23,636 nt of DNA from Gemmatimonadota bacterium (GCA_016704275.1 JADJAK010000013.1:1-23636); one strand, 5' to 3'; counted from the stretch's first letter, positions 14,999 through 23,119 are shown. Notes: generated by a model from the letters alone, not told the origin. Numbers and translations: made by a program.

Positions 14999-15085
14999 GT
15001 CGTAAGTCAAACTCGGCCACAGCCTGCGAGCATGAGCAAAGCACCATCCTGAAGGACCTACGACCTACGACTTACGACTTACGAC
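14978..15085. repeat. Inverted pair of GTAAGTC-type heptamer arrays
   Basis: The left arm (14978-15008, GTC then four GTAAGTC units) and right arm (15055-15085) are complementary at 29 of 31 positions around a 46-base loop. AGTC recurs at 14977, 14984, 14991, 14998 and 15005; ACGAC at 15060, 15067, 15074 and 15081. The array supplies the end of the MOSC gene and fills nearly all of the gap to the AlaX-like gene. Confidence 0.85.
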
Positions 15086-15112
15086 CAGCGACTCTCAACC
15101 GACATCCCAACA

Positions 15113-16252
15113 ATGACCCTCCGCCTCTACTACACCTCCTCCACGCTCCTCGACTTTCCGGCCACCGTCATCGATCACGACGGCGACCTCACGCGCGTCG
15201 TCCTCGATCAGACCGCCTTCTACCCCACCTCCGGCGGGCAGCCGCACGACACCGGGATGCTCGGCGGCGTGCCGGTGATCGACGTGATCGACGACGACGA
15301 GCGGATCATCCACGTCCTTGCCGCGCCGCTCCCGCTGGGTGAGGTGCGTGGCGTGGTGAATGCCGCCCGCCGCACCGATCATATGGAGCAGCACACGGCG
15401 CAGCACCTCCTCTCCGCGATCGCCGCCGACACGTTCGGTTGGGAGACGGCGTCGGTGCACTTCGGGGCCGAGCATTCGACCATCGAGTTCGCGGTGGCGA
15501 ACGGCAGCGAGGCGCAGCTGGCCGAGCTCGTGGAGCGGGCGCAGGCGGCGGTGCGGGCCGCATTGCCGGTGACGGTGTCGTTCGAGGCGTCGGCCGATGC
15601 CGTCGCCGCGGGACTCCGGAAGGCGCCGCCGCGCGACGGCGAGTTGCGCGTCATCACCATCGCCGGGCTCGATCGGAGCGCGTGCGGCGGGACGCACGTG
15701 GCGACGACGGCGGAGATCGGTGCGATCGTCATCACGGGCGTCGAGAAGGTGCGTGGGCATCTGCGGGTCGGCTTCCTCGCGGGCGGACGGGTGCTGGCGC
15801 ATCTGGCCGAGCGTGATGCGCTCGTCGCGGCGTTGGCGCGAGCGCTGTCGTGCGCGGAGGATGAGCTCGCGGCGCTCGTCCCGAAGCGACAGGAGGAGTT
15901 GCAGTCGCTGCGGGCGCAGCTCGCGGTGCTCGAAACCGAGCTCGCGGGGCACCGCGTCCGCGCCCTCCTGGACGCGGCCACGCCCGATGCCGAGGGTGTC
16001 CGCCACGTGGTGCACCACGCCACCACCGAGTCAGCGGCACTGCTCAAGGCGATGGCCCAGGCGGCGGCGGCCGAAGCGAAGGCCGTCCTGATCCTCGTCT
16101 CGCCCCCGTCAGTGGTGCTCGGCAGCAGCGCCGACAGCGGGGTGGACGTCGGGGCCCTGCTGAAGGCCGTGATCGCGGCGCACGGCGGCAAGGGTGGCGG
16201 CTCGCCGCGGCTGGCACAGGGGGTCGTGCCGTCCGGATGGCCGATGTCGTAG
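15113..16252 (+). CDS. AlaX-type alanyl-tRNA editing protein with DHHA1-like C-terminus
   Basis: This 379-residue protein resembles free-standing editing domains of alanyl-tRNA synthetase, which hydrolyse Ser- or Gly-tRNA(Ala). It opens with TAFYPTSGGQPHDTG, the glycine-rich editing-site motif. The zinc ligands are visible: His94 and His98 in HTAQHLLSA, and Cys191 and His195 in SACGGTHV. A coiled-coil-like stretch (about 240-275, LVPKRQEELQSLRAQLAVLETEL) leads to a DHHA1-like end with GGKGGGSPRLAQG, so it is the long AlaX form. No aminoacylation domain is present. The TAG stop (16250-16252) lies at the edge of a GC-rich palindromic repeat. Probably cytoplasmic and transcribed alone or with the MOSC gene. 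Confidence 0.92.
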   Translation: MTLRLYYTSSTLLDFPATVIDHDGDLTRVVLDQTAFYPTSGGQPHDTGMLGGVPVIDVIDDDERIIHVLAAPLPLGEVRGVVNAARRTDHMEQHTAQHLLSAIAADTFGWETASVHFGAEHSTIEFAVANGSEAQLAELVERAQAAVRAALPVTVSFEASADAVAAGLRKAPPRDGELRVITIAGLDRSACGGTHVATTAEIGAIVITGVEKVRGHLRVGFLAGGRVLAHLAERDALVAALARALSCAEDELAALVPKRQEELQSLRAQLAVLETELAGHRVRALLDAATPDAEGVRHVVHHATTESAALLKAMAQAAAAEAKAVLILVSPPSVVLGSSADSGVDVGALLKAVIAAHGGKGGGSPRLAQGVVPSGWPMS

Positions 16253-16321
16253 GGGCGACGCATGCGTCGCCCTTTCCCCACCCCGATCGAGATCCCGTAG
16301 GGGCGACGCCTGCGTCGCCCC
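16251..16321. repeat. GC-rich palindromic repeat, copies 2 and 3
   Basis: Copy 2, 16253-16272, is identical to GGGCGACGCATGCGTCGCCC at 2872. Copy 3, 16301-16320, has one changed central base (CC for CA). They are direct repeats 48 bases apart, each preceded by GTAG. They separate the AlaX-like gene from the second Gfo/Idh gene. Confidence 0.85.
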
Positions 16322-16394
16322 TCCACCCATCGGAATCCCGATGTACACCGCCAATCCCGCCACATCGTCGACACTCTCAACGCCAGGGCTGCTC

Positions 16395-17897
16395 ATGTCC
16401 CGTCGCAAGGTCAATCGTCGTGATTTCATCGCCACCTCCGGAGCCGCCGCGGCGAGCGCCATGATCGTGCCGCGCCATGTGCTCGGCGGGCAGGGCTTCA
16501 CGGCGCCGAGCGATATTGCCAACATCGCGGTGGTCGGCGCGGGTGGCATGGGCGCGAGCAACACGACGCAGATCCTCTCCGAGAATCTGATCGCCGTCGC
16601 CGACGTCGACTTCGACTACGTCGATCGGCGCGTCGGGCCGGCAGTCAATCGCGACGGCACCCCGAACAAGCTTCATCTTGCCCACGCCAAGGCGCGTCGC
16701 TACGCCGACTTCCGCGAGATGCTCGACAAGGAGAAGGGGATCGACGGCGTCATCATCGCGACGCCCGACCACACGCATGCCGTCGTCGCCAAGGCCGCGA
16801 TGGAGCTGAAGAAGGCCGTCTACGTCCAGAAGCCGCTCTGTGCCACGGTGGCCGAGGCGCGGATGCTCGCGAAGCTGGCCGCGTCGAGTGGTGTGGCGAC
16901 GCAGATGGGCAACCAGGGCCATTCGCGCGAAGACACTCGCCTGATCCGTGAGTGGATCCAGGCCGGGCTGATTGGCGCGGTGAAGGAAGTGCACATCTAC
17001 ACGGACCGCCCGCTCGGCTACTGGCCGCAGGCCGTCCCGCGTCCGATCGCCGAAGGGGCGAAGATGCCGCCGATGCCGGCGCCGGGCTCGCAGTGGAGCC
17101 AGGGCACCATCAACAACATCCTCGCCAACGGGATGTCGGCCAATGTGGTGAAGCCCGACGCGCTCAACTGGGATCTCTACCTCGGCCCCGTGCCCGAGAT
17201 TCCCTATCACCCGATCTACCATCCGTTCACCTGGCGCGGTTGGCTCGACTTCGGCGGCGGCGCGCTCGGTGACATGGGCGCCCACCTGGTCGACGGCCCC
17301 TTCTACGCGCTCGGCCTCGACTACCCGACCACGGTCGAGGGATCGTCGACGCCCTTCGGCGGACCGCGCACCAATGCGGCCTCCTTCCCGATGGCGACCA
17401 ACGTGCAGTGGGAGTTTGCAGCCACAGCGACGCGCCCGGCCTTCAAGATGTATTGGTATGATGGCGGCCTCATGGCGCCGCGGCCGGCCGCGCTCCCGGA
17501 CGACTTCAAGTACGTCACCGAGGGTGGTGTCTTCATCGTCGGCGAGAAGGGAGTGCTGGTGCACCAGACGTATGGTGCCAAGCCGCAACTCTTCCCGGCC
17601 GCCCTCATGGAAGAGGCCAAGAAGGTGCCCAAGACCGAGCGGCGCGTCACCACGACGCACGAGATGAACTGGGTCAACGCCATCAAGGGCACCGACGTCG
17701 CCTCGTCGCCAATTGAATACGCCGCCAAGCTCGTCGAGACGATGCACCTGGGCGTCGCCGCGGTGCGCCACGCCGCCGCGCTCAACTCGGGTCCGCAGAA
17801 GTTGCAGTACGACGCGGCGAAGATGGCCTTCACCAATCAGGTCGGTGCCAACCAGTACCTCACGCGACCCTATCGCGCAGGTTGGAACGTGGTCTGA
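16395..17897 (+). CDS. Tat-exported Gfo/Idh/MocA-family oxidoreductase (second copy)
   Basis: This is a 500-residue NAD(P)-dependent oxidoreductase-like protein with a twin-arginine signal (NRRDFIATSGAAAASAMI, Arg8-Arg9), which decided the start at 16395 over upstream in-frame ATGs. It shares the junction PRHVLGG-GFTAPSD with the paralogue at 8642, so both descend from one exported ancestor. Rossmann segments are VVGAGGMG and, further on, IATPDHTHAVV. The EKP motif reads QKP (145-147). The C-terminal domain has WLDFGGGALGDMGAHLVDGPFYA. It is about 58 residues longer than the first copy, with insertions near 85-100 and 230-260. It stands apart from the DUF1080 unit but could feed the same pathway. 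The substrate is unknown. Confidence 0.9.
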   Translation: MSRRKVNRRDFIATSGAAAASAMIVPRHVLGGQGFTAPSDIANIAVVGAGGMGASNTTQILSENLIAVADVDFDYVDRRVGPAVNRDGTPNKLHLAHAKARRYADFREMLDKEKGIDGVIIATPDHTHAVVAKAAMELKKAVYVQKPLCATVAEARMLAKLAASSGVATQMGNQGHSREDTRLIREWIQAGLIGAVKEVHIYTDRPLGYWPQAVPRPIAEGAKMPPMPAPGSQWSQGTINNILANGMSANVVKPDALNWDLYLGPVPEIPYHPIYHPFTWRGWLDFGGGALGDMGAHLVDGPFYALGLDYPTTVEGSSTPFGGPRTNAASFPMATNVQWEFAATATRPAFKMYWYDGGLMAPRPAALPDDFKYVTEGGVFIVGEKGVLVHQTYGAKPQLFPAALMEEAKKVPKTERRVTTTHEMNWVNAIKGTDVASSPIEYAAKLVETMHLGVAAVRHAAALNSGPQKLQYDAAKMAFTNQVGANQYLTRPYRAGWNVV

Positions 17898-17913
17898 GCC
17901 TGACGGACTCGCT

Positions 17914-17933
17914 CCCCGCCACCGGTGGCGGGG
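17914..17933 (+). terminator. Hairpin after the second Gfo/Idh gene, terminator-like
   Basis: CCCCGCCACCGGTGGCGGGG is a perfect 20-base palindrome 17 bases after the Gfo/Idh stop and 56 bases before the lipoprotein gene. Position and stability fit a terminator, but there is no T-run, so factor-dependent or partial termination is the most that can be claimed. Confidence 0.4.
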
Positions 17934-17989
17934 GGCGTGCGAGGGTATCGTAAAGGAAGTAGTTCTCACCCCTCTCGCGCAGGTGCCAC

Positions 17990-19415
17990 ATGCGCCACTC
18001 GTCGTACCTTCTGCCGTGCGCTCTTCTTGCGGTCCTCGGCTGTGCCGAGGACCCTGTCGTCGCGCCGCCTGTCGCCACCTCCCTGCAGGTCGTCAGCGGG
18101 AACTCGCAGAGTGGCACACCGGGTTATCGGCTCGGCGCCGAGGTGGCGGTCCGGCTCGTCGATCAGCGCGGCGATCCCGTCGCTGGGGCGACCGTCAACT
18201 TTGCCAGCACCGAAGCAGGTGCAGTGGCCGAGCCGAGCAGTGCCGTGACGGATGCCGACGGTGTCGCGCGCAGTGCCTGGCGACTCGGCGCCGGTATCGG
18301 GACGCAGCGGCTCGCGGCGACCGTCGCCGGTCAGGAAATCCCTGCGGCGAACTTCACCGCGGCGGCGTCGAGTCAGTCACCGAGGTACGTCACCGGTGGT
18401 GGCCCCGGGATGTGCGTGGTGTATGCCGACGGTGTATTGCGTTGCGGCCTGCCGCCGACACTCGGTGCGGCGAATCCGACCTGGGCCGCTGTGGGCGGGG
18501 CGATGCGGTTCACCGAGGTGGTGTTGGTCGATGACGTCTTGCCGGGGATGAAGGGGTGCGCCGTGGCGGAGTCGGGGCGGATCTCCTGTTTCACACTCGG
18601 CGTCGATGGCGTGGTGACTGGACTAGCCGAGTTGGCCGGCAGTTACCCGGTGCTCCACGGACTCAGCGGGAGTGGCGTGGCCGTTTCCCCGCCGGCGTAT
18701 TGTGGTCTCAGCGCCACCGGGGAGGGATTCTGCTGGGGTCGCAATGACAAGTTCCTGCTTGGCGTCATCTCCGACCAGGGTGTGGTCGTCTCCCCGTTGC
18801 CGATCAATACGCCGGTTCGCTTCGTGTTGATCGAGGTCGGCTGGGAGAATGTTTGCGCCCTGACCGCGGCGGGCGAGGCGTGGTGCTGGGGGCGGAATAC
18901 GCGAGGACAAACCGGGCAGACGGGTCCGGGTCGGACCATCTATCCGGCACTCGTGCAGACTCCGACCAGGTTTTCGCGCATCGCGCTCGGTGACTGGGAG
19001 GACACGGCGTGTGGTGTCGCGATCAGCGGGGTCTCTGGTGCTGGGGGCGGGGCGCGACATGCTCGGCGCCTCCGTGACCACGCCGCTTGGTCCGGTGCCG
19101 GTCGCGATCCCCGGTCGGGAGAACGCGACTGACCTCACGCAGATCGCCTTTGCGCTCGTTACGCTCAACCAAAACCGGAGCGGCTCGGTCTGGGGCGGCC
19201 TCTCGTTCGTCGAGTCGGCAACCTTCAGCACCGAGTTCGTGAACTACACTCCCGTCCCGATCAGCGACCTCACCAATCGCACCGGCCGCGACGTCACCTG
19301 TGGCACGGCGGCTGGCGCCGCGGGGACGCTCTGCGTCGCGGCGCGCGGTCTGGTGACCGCCAAGTATCCTGGCGCGGGGCCGTTGCCGGCGGTCTTCGGG
19401 ATTCCTGCGCAATAG
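17990..19415 (+). CDS. Lipoprotein with Ig-like domain and RCC1-type repeats, two frameshifts
   Basis: The N-terminus is a lipoprotein signal (LLPCALLAVLGC, then AEDP). Residues about 28-125 resemble a bacterial Ig-like (Big_1) domain: VRLVDQRGDPVAGATVNF and VTDADGVARSAWRLG. The rest carries RCC1-like repeats with the CWG signature: GEGFCWGRNDKFLLG and GEAWCWGRNTRGQTG. The first frame fails after TACGVAISG (19030); the frame used from 19053 gives RDMLGASVTTPLGPVPVAIPG through to the TAG at 19413-19415. Adding one base to each of two G runs (19028-19031 and 19049-19052) restores a third repeat, GGLWCWGRG-RDMLG. Both breaks are thus probably homopolymer sequencing errors. The protein is likely surface-exposed; its role is unknown. 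Confidence 0.75.
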
Positions 19416-19436
19416 CCTTCCGGAGAGACTGCCCCG

Positions 19437-19883
19437 ATGCTCACCCGCCTACTCGACCACCTGATCTGGGCCGACCTCCGCACCGCGGACGCGCTGGCGA
19501 CGCTCCCCATGCCCGACGCCGAGCTGCTGCGGCTCTACGCCCACGTCCTCGGCGCCGAAGCGGTGTGGTTGGCCAGGATTGCCGGCCGGAGCGGTGATGT
19601 GCTGGTGTGGCCGACGCTCTCGCTCGAGGAATGTCGCCAACTCGCAGCCGCCAACCACGCCGAGTTCGTGATGATGCAGGGTGCCCTCGACGATGGTGAT
19701 GGCGAGCGGGTGGTCAGCTACGCCAATACCCGCGGCGAACGATTCGACAACACTGTCGCCGAGATCCTCCACCACGTCTGTCTGCACGGGATGTATCATC
19801 GCGGCCAGGTGATGCTCGGCATTCGCCAGGAAGAGGGGACGCCAATCTCGACCGATTTCATCGTCTTCGCCCGCGGCGCATAA
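19437..19883 (+). CDS. DinB-family protein
   Basis: This 148-residue four-helix protein belongs to the DinB/YfiT fold. The metal-binding triad is visible as His36 (LYAHVLGAEAVWL) with His117 and His121 (HGMYHRGQVMLGIR). GGAGAG at 19422-19427 is a good ribosome binding site for ATG 19437. Members are mostly of unknown function; some transfer thiols such as bacillithiol or mycothiol. The start is 22 bases after the lipoprotein stop. A second member of the fold lies at 22173. Confidence 0.88.
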   Translation: MLTRLLDHLIWADLRTADALATLPMPDAELLRLYAHVLGAEAVWLARIAGRSGDVLVWPTLSLEECRQLAAANHAEFVMMQGALDDGDGERVVSYANTRGERFDNTVAEILHHVCLHGMYHRGQVMLGIRQEEGTPISTDFIVFARGA

Positions 19884-19901
19884 CCCACCCGCAGGACCGG
19901 C

Positions 19902-19937
19902 GGCCGGGCAGGGAACTCCCCCGCCTCGGCCGTTTTA
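19902..19937 (+). terminator. Possible Rho-independent terminator after the DinB gene
   Basis: GGCCGGGCAGGG (19902-19913) can pair, with bulges, with CCCCCGCCTCGGCC (19918-19931) around a short loop, and TTTTA follows. The imperfect stem makes this tentative. TTTTATTCA just upstream of the next ATG (19949) could also serve as a -10 region. Confidence 0.35.
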
Positions 19938-19948
19938 TTCATTGGCGC

Positions 19949-20650
19949 ATGATCACCCTCCTCCTGGCGATGAGCGCCCTCGCGCCCGCCGACACGGTCA
20001 AGACCGTCAAGCTCACCGTCGATGCCGGCTTCGTGAACACCACCGGCAACACCGAGATCACCTCCGTCAACCTCGGCAACAAGCTCGAGGCCACCCAGCG
20101 CGGCTGGAAGTTCACCCAGACCGGCGGCGTGGTGTACGGCAAGAATGACGGCGAGGTGAACACTTCGCTGTGGATCGCCTCCCTGCGTGGCGCGCGCGAC
20201 CTCTCGTCAAAGGTCTCGCTCTTCGTGGTCACCGAGTTCGACCGCAACACCTTCGCCGGCATCTCGTCGCGCTATGCGCCGCAGCTCGGCGTGGCCGCGA
20301 AGCTCGTTGACGCGGAGAAGGACAAGCTCCGCGCCGAGATCGGCGGCGGCTACACATGGCAGAATGCCGTGGCGGTCGGCAAGAGCGTGGAATTCGCGGC
20401 CGGGCGCGGGGCACTGCTCTATGCCCGCCAGCTCGGCCCCAAGGCGAGCTTCGGGCAGACGCTGGAGTTCCTGCCCAACTTCAAGACCAGCGACGACCTC
20501 CGCATCAACAGCGAAACAGCACTCGCCGCCCCGCTCGCCAGCGGCGTGGCGATGAAGGCCAGCTACGTGATTCGCTACGACGGACTTCCCGAAACGGGCT
20601 TCCGCAAGACAGATCGGATTCTCACCACGGGACTGCAGCTGGCATTCTGA
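19949..20650 (+). CDS. DUF481 family outer-membrane β-barrel-like protein (intact copy)
   Basis: This 233-residue exported protein of the DUF481 (YdiY-like) family has a short signal (MITLLLAMSALAPA). Alternating β-strand segments are typical: LTVDAGFVNTTGNTEITSVN at the start (the TGN motif is characteristic), VSLFVVTEFDRNTFAGISSRY, LRAEIGGGYTW, then LEFLPNFKTSDDLRINSETALAA and a last strand ending in LQLAF, an aromatic C-terminus that suits an outer-membrane barrel. The function is unknown; some relatives are salt-induced. A diverged, frame-broken paralogue follows 107 bases later (20758), so this is a tandem duplication. Confidence 0.85.
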   Translation: MITLLLAMSALAPADTVKTVKLTVDAGFVNTTGNTEITSVNLGNKLEATQRGWKFTQTGGVVYGKNDGEVNTSLWIASLRGARDLSSKVSLFVVTEFDRNTFAGISSRYAPQLGVAAKLVDAEKDKLRAEIGGGYTWQNAVAVGKSVEFAAGRGALLYARQLGPKASFGQTLEFLPNFKTSDDLRINSETALAAPLASGVAMKASYVIRYDGLPETGFRKTDRILTTGLQLAF

Positions 20651-20757
20651 TCAGACCGGGGGCGTCCGGGCCGCGGAAGGGGTTACTTTCTGGGGATCCG
20701 GGCGCCTGGCAGGTGGCGGGCGTCGTCCTGTCGCGTCGTGCCCGCCGGAGCCACTCC

Positions 20758-21547
20758 ATGTTCTCCATCGCCCGCCGTGCCCTCGTCCTCGCGCTGCTGC
20801 CCGTCGGGCTGGCGGCGCAGGCCGGCACGACGCCTCCGCCGACTGGTGCCGTGGCCCCGCCGGTGGCACCGACGCCCGCGCCGAAGCCCCAACGTGATCA
20901 AGTTCACCGGCGACCTCGGCTACGTCAGCACTGCGGGCAATTCGTCGGTGCAGACCTTGAACCTCGGCGATCGGGTCAGCGCCAAGTTCGGCGTGGTCAC
21001 CATCTCGCAGCAGTTCTCGCTGGTGCACGGGCGCAGCAAGGGGAAGACGGTGACCTCGCTCTATCGGGCGCAGCTCCGCTCAGGACTACTCACTGCAGAC
21101 CACCTTCGGCATCTACGCCCAGGTCAACTACGAGCGCAACGTCTTCGCCGGCCTCGCGTCCCGCATCGCGACCAACACCGGGTTGACGGCGTTGCTCCAC
21201 GCCGACCCGCGTCACCGCCTCACGCTCGAGGGCGGCGTCTCGGTGACGGCACAGCGCTCGGTCGACCCCGCCAAGCGCCCCAACCAGGACTTCCTCGGTG
21301 GGCGCGCGGCGACGGCCTATACCCAGAAGCTCGGCGCCAGGCCTCGTTTGCACAGACGATCGAGTTGCTGCCGAATTTCCGCGAGAAGGAAGACCTCCGC
21401 ATCAACACCGAGAGCACCGTCGTTGCCCCGATCACCAAGGAGGTCGGTGTGAAGTTGAGCTACGTGATCCGCTACGACGGCTTGCCGCAGCCAGGCTTCC
21501 TTTCGACGGACCGCCTCTTCACCTCCGGCATCCAGATCACGCTTTGA
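20758..21547 (+). pseudogene. DUF481 family protein, second tandem copy, three frameshifts
   Basis: GGAG (20747-20750) precedes ATG 20758, which opens a signal peptide (MFSIARRALVLALLPVGLAAQ) and a Pro-rich linker. The family body then appears in three frames: NVIKFTGDLGYVSTAGNSSV from about 20889, TTFGIYAQVNYERNVFAGLAS from about 21085, and SFAQTIELLPNFREKEDLRI to the TGA at 21545-21547. Each join needs one added base in a short C or G run (20887-20890, 21083-21084, 21340-21341). Corrected, it is about 264 residues and aligns end to end with the neighbour at 19949, sharing ELLPNF, DLRIN and SYVIRYDGLP. The conserved halves and purely homopolymer breaks suggest sequencing errors in a working gene. 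Confidence 0.75.
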
Positions 21548-21584
21548 TGGAGGCGCGTTCGATGCCTGGTCGCGGGTCCCGCGC

Positions 21585-22187
21585 ATGACGTCGCCACGCC
21601 CGCCGCTGGCCGAGCCATCCGATCTGCGGGCGGCGCTCCGAGCAGAACCGGCGCTGCGCAAGGTGTTCAGTGCGCTCGCTTATACCCATCAGCGGGAACA
21701 CATCGAGGCGCTGCTCACCGCGAAGAAGCCGGAGACGCGGGCGCGCCGGCTGGCGAAGACCCTCGACATGTTGCGCAGCGACCAGCCGGCGCGCGTGGCC
21801 ACCAATTCGACCCGGCCGACTGTCGCCAAGATGAGCCTCCGCGCCGGGCAGCGGCTGCTGGTCCTCGATGCCGACACGGCGGCGCGCGCGACCTTCGCCG
21901 CACTGCCCGCCGGTGTCGAACGCGTCAGTCGAGCGGCCACGGCCAACGCCGACGTGGTGGTCCTCTACGCCCTCACGGCCGAGGCACTCGCACGCCGGCT
22001 CCCGACGGCCCTCAAGGCGCTCGTCGCTGGCGGCACGCTCTGGGTGGCGTACCCGAAGCAGTCGTCCGGCCGCGCCACGACGCTCACCCGCGACCATGGC
22101 TGGGCTGCGGTACACTTCCGGCTGGCGCGGCATCAACCTGATCGCCTTCGACGACCACTGGTCTGGAGAGAAATGTCGCCATGGTGA
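21585..22187 (+). CDS. YdeI/OmdA-like C-terminal domain joined to a DUF3052-like domain, frameshift near the end
   Basis: Residues about 15-65 match the C-terminal helical domain of YdeI/OmdA proteins (bacteriocin-protection family): FSALAYTHQREHIEALLTAK followed by KPETRARRLAKTLDMLR. Residues about 83-175 resemble DUF3052: LRAGQRLLVLDA, ADVVVLYALTAEAL, GTLWVAYPKQSS, TLTRDHGW. After DHGW (22103) the frame stops looking like protein, while the next frame reads SGWRGINLIAFDDHWSG, the expected DUF3052-type end. One extra or two missing bases near 22104 would explain this. The true stop is therefore uncertain; 22187 is the stop of the uncorrected frame. Function unknown. Confidence 0.65.
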   Translation: MTSPRPPLAEPSDLRAALRAEPALRKVFSALAYTHQREHIEALLTAKKPETRARRLAKTLDMLRSDQPARVATNSTRPTVAKMSLRAGQRLLVLDADTAARATFAALPAGVERVSRAATANADVVVLYALTAEALARRLPTALKALVAGGTLWVAYPKQSSGRATTLTRDHGWAAVHFRLARHQPDRLRRPLVWREMSPW

Positions 22188-22708
22188 CCCACGCTACCCG
22201 ATCGGACCCTTCGTCGCGCCCACCGGCTGGGACGAGCATCTCGTGGCCATGTGGCGCGGCGCCATCGCCGAGCTGCCGCGCGCACTCCGCGCGACCGTGT
22301 CGAGCCTCGACAATGCCGCGCTCGACACGCCCTATCGCGACGGCGGCTGGACCATCCGCCAGATTGTTCATCACCTGGCCGACTCGCACCTGAATGCCTA
22401 CCTGCGCTTCAAGCTGGCGCTGACCGAGGAGAATCCGGTCATCCGCCCCTACTCGCAGGAGGCGTTTGCCAAGCTCCCCGACTCGACGCACCTCACGGTG
22501 GCGCCGTCGCTGGAGATGCTCGAAGGACTCCACGTTCGCTGGGGGATGCTGCTGTCCACCCTTGACGACGCGGCGCTGCACCGCACCTTTGTGCACCCCG
22601 AGTACAACAAGACCTTCCACGCTCGGCTATACCCTGGCGCTCTACGCCTGGCATGGTCAGCACCATACCGCGCAGATCATCGCCCTGTGCAACAGCCGGC
22701 GCTGGTAG
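22173..22708 (+). CDS. YfiT-like DinB-fold putative metal-dependent protein, frameshifted
   Basis: This is about 175 residues of the YfiT/DinB_2 type (thiol-transferase-like, metal-binding four-helix fold). Family segments are DPRYPIGPFVAPTGWDEH, YRDGGWTIRQIVHHLADSH, YLRFKLALTEENP and HVRWGMLLSTL. The end, TLGYTLALYAWHGQHHTAQI, is read in another frame and stops at 22706-22708; an extra C at 22617-22618 explains the break. Metal ligands are likely the His residues of VHHLADSH and of WHGQHH. ATG 22173 has GGAGAG upstream but meets TGA at once in its own frame; one surplus base between 22176 and 22183 would join it to the body. The start is thus inferred. Confidence 0.7.
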
Positions 22709-22754
22709 CGGCACCGCAGCTCACGCTCGTTTCTTCCTTACCTGGAGATCGCAG

Positions 22755-23119
22755 ATGGAGCGACAGAAGGTCGTCGGGATCGGGGCATCGTCCTCTTTGC
22801 CGACAATGCGGATTCCCTCGCGCACTGGTACGAGCGCCACCTCGGCCTCTTCTTCACCCGCGAACCCGGCAGCCACGAGTGGTGGTGTGACTTCGGCGGC
22901 CTCTCCTTCTCGATTCATCAGGCGAAGCACCCGCTCGCGCACGACCGTCGCCAGGTCGAGATCACCTGGTACGTGAACGACCTCGACGCCCTCACCGAAC
23001 AGCTCGGTGAACTCGGCGTCACCCTCGCCGAACGACAGGAAACCATCGACGGCGACTTCGCCTGGCTCGATGACCCGGAAGGGAATCGGGTGGAGTTGTG
23101 GCAGGCGCCGGGCAACTGA
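22755..23119 (+). CDS. VOC (glyoxalase/dioxygenase) superfamily protein, one frameshift
   Basis: After ATG 22755 the frame reads MERQKVVGIG, with GGAG at 22744-22747 upstream. From 22787 the next frame gives the VOC body: IVLFADNADSLAHWYERHLG, EWWCDFGGLSFSIHQAKHP, QVEITWYVNDLDALTEQLGE and the end FAWLDDPEGNRVELWQAPG, with TGA at 23117-23119. One missing G in the run 22782-22785 joins the two into about 121 residues, a normal one-module length. The final Glu of RVELWQ is the usual metal ligand; the first-strand ligand position carries a hydrophobic residue, so metal binding is uncertain. Substrate unknown. Confidence 0.78.

Noticed and set aside
15043..15060. CATCCTGAAGGACC in the loop between inverted arrays as a deleted cloverleaf element
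   Set aside because: Only a few bases at each side match the element; chance cannot be excluded.
14978..15085. Heptamer arrays as a CRISPR array
   Set aside because: Units are 7 bases with no spacers and no cas genes are nearby.
16377..17969. 530-residue minus-strand ORF opposite the second Gfo/Idh
   Set aside because: Shadow of a well-supported gene.
22620..22890. Continuation of the YfiT-like reading frame to 22890
   Set aside because: Family similarity continues in another frame to 22708; the longer frame crosses the VOC gene out of frame.
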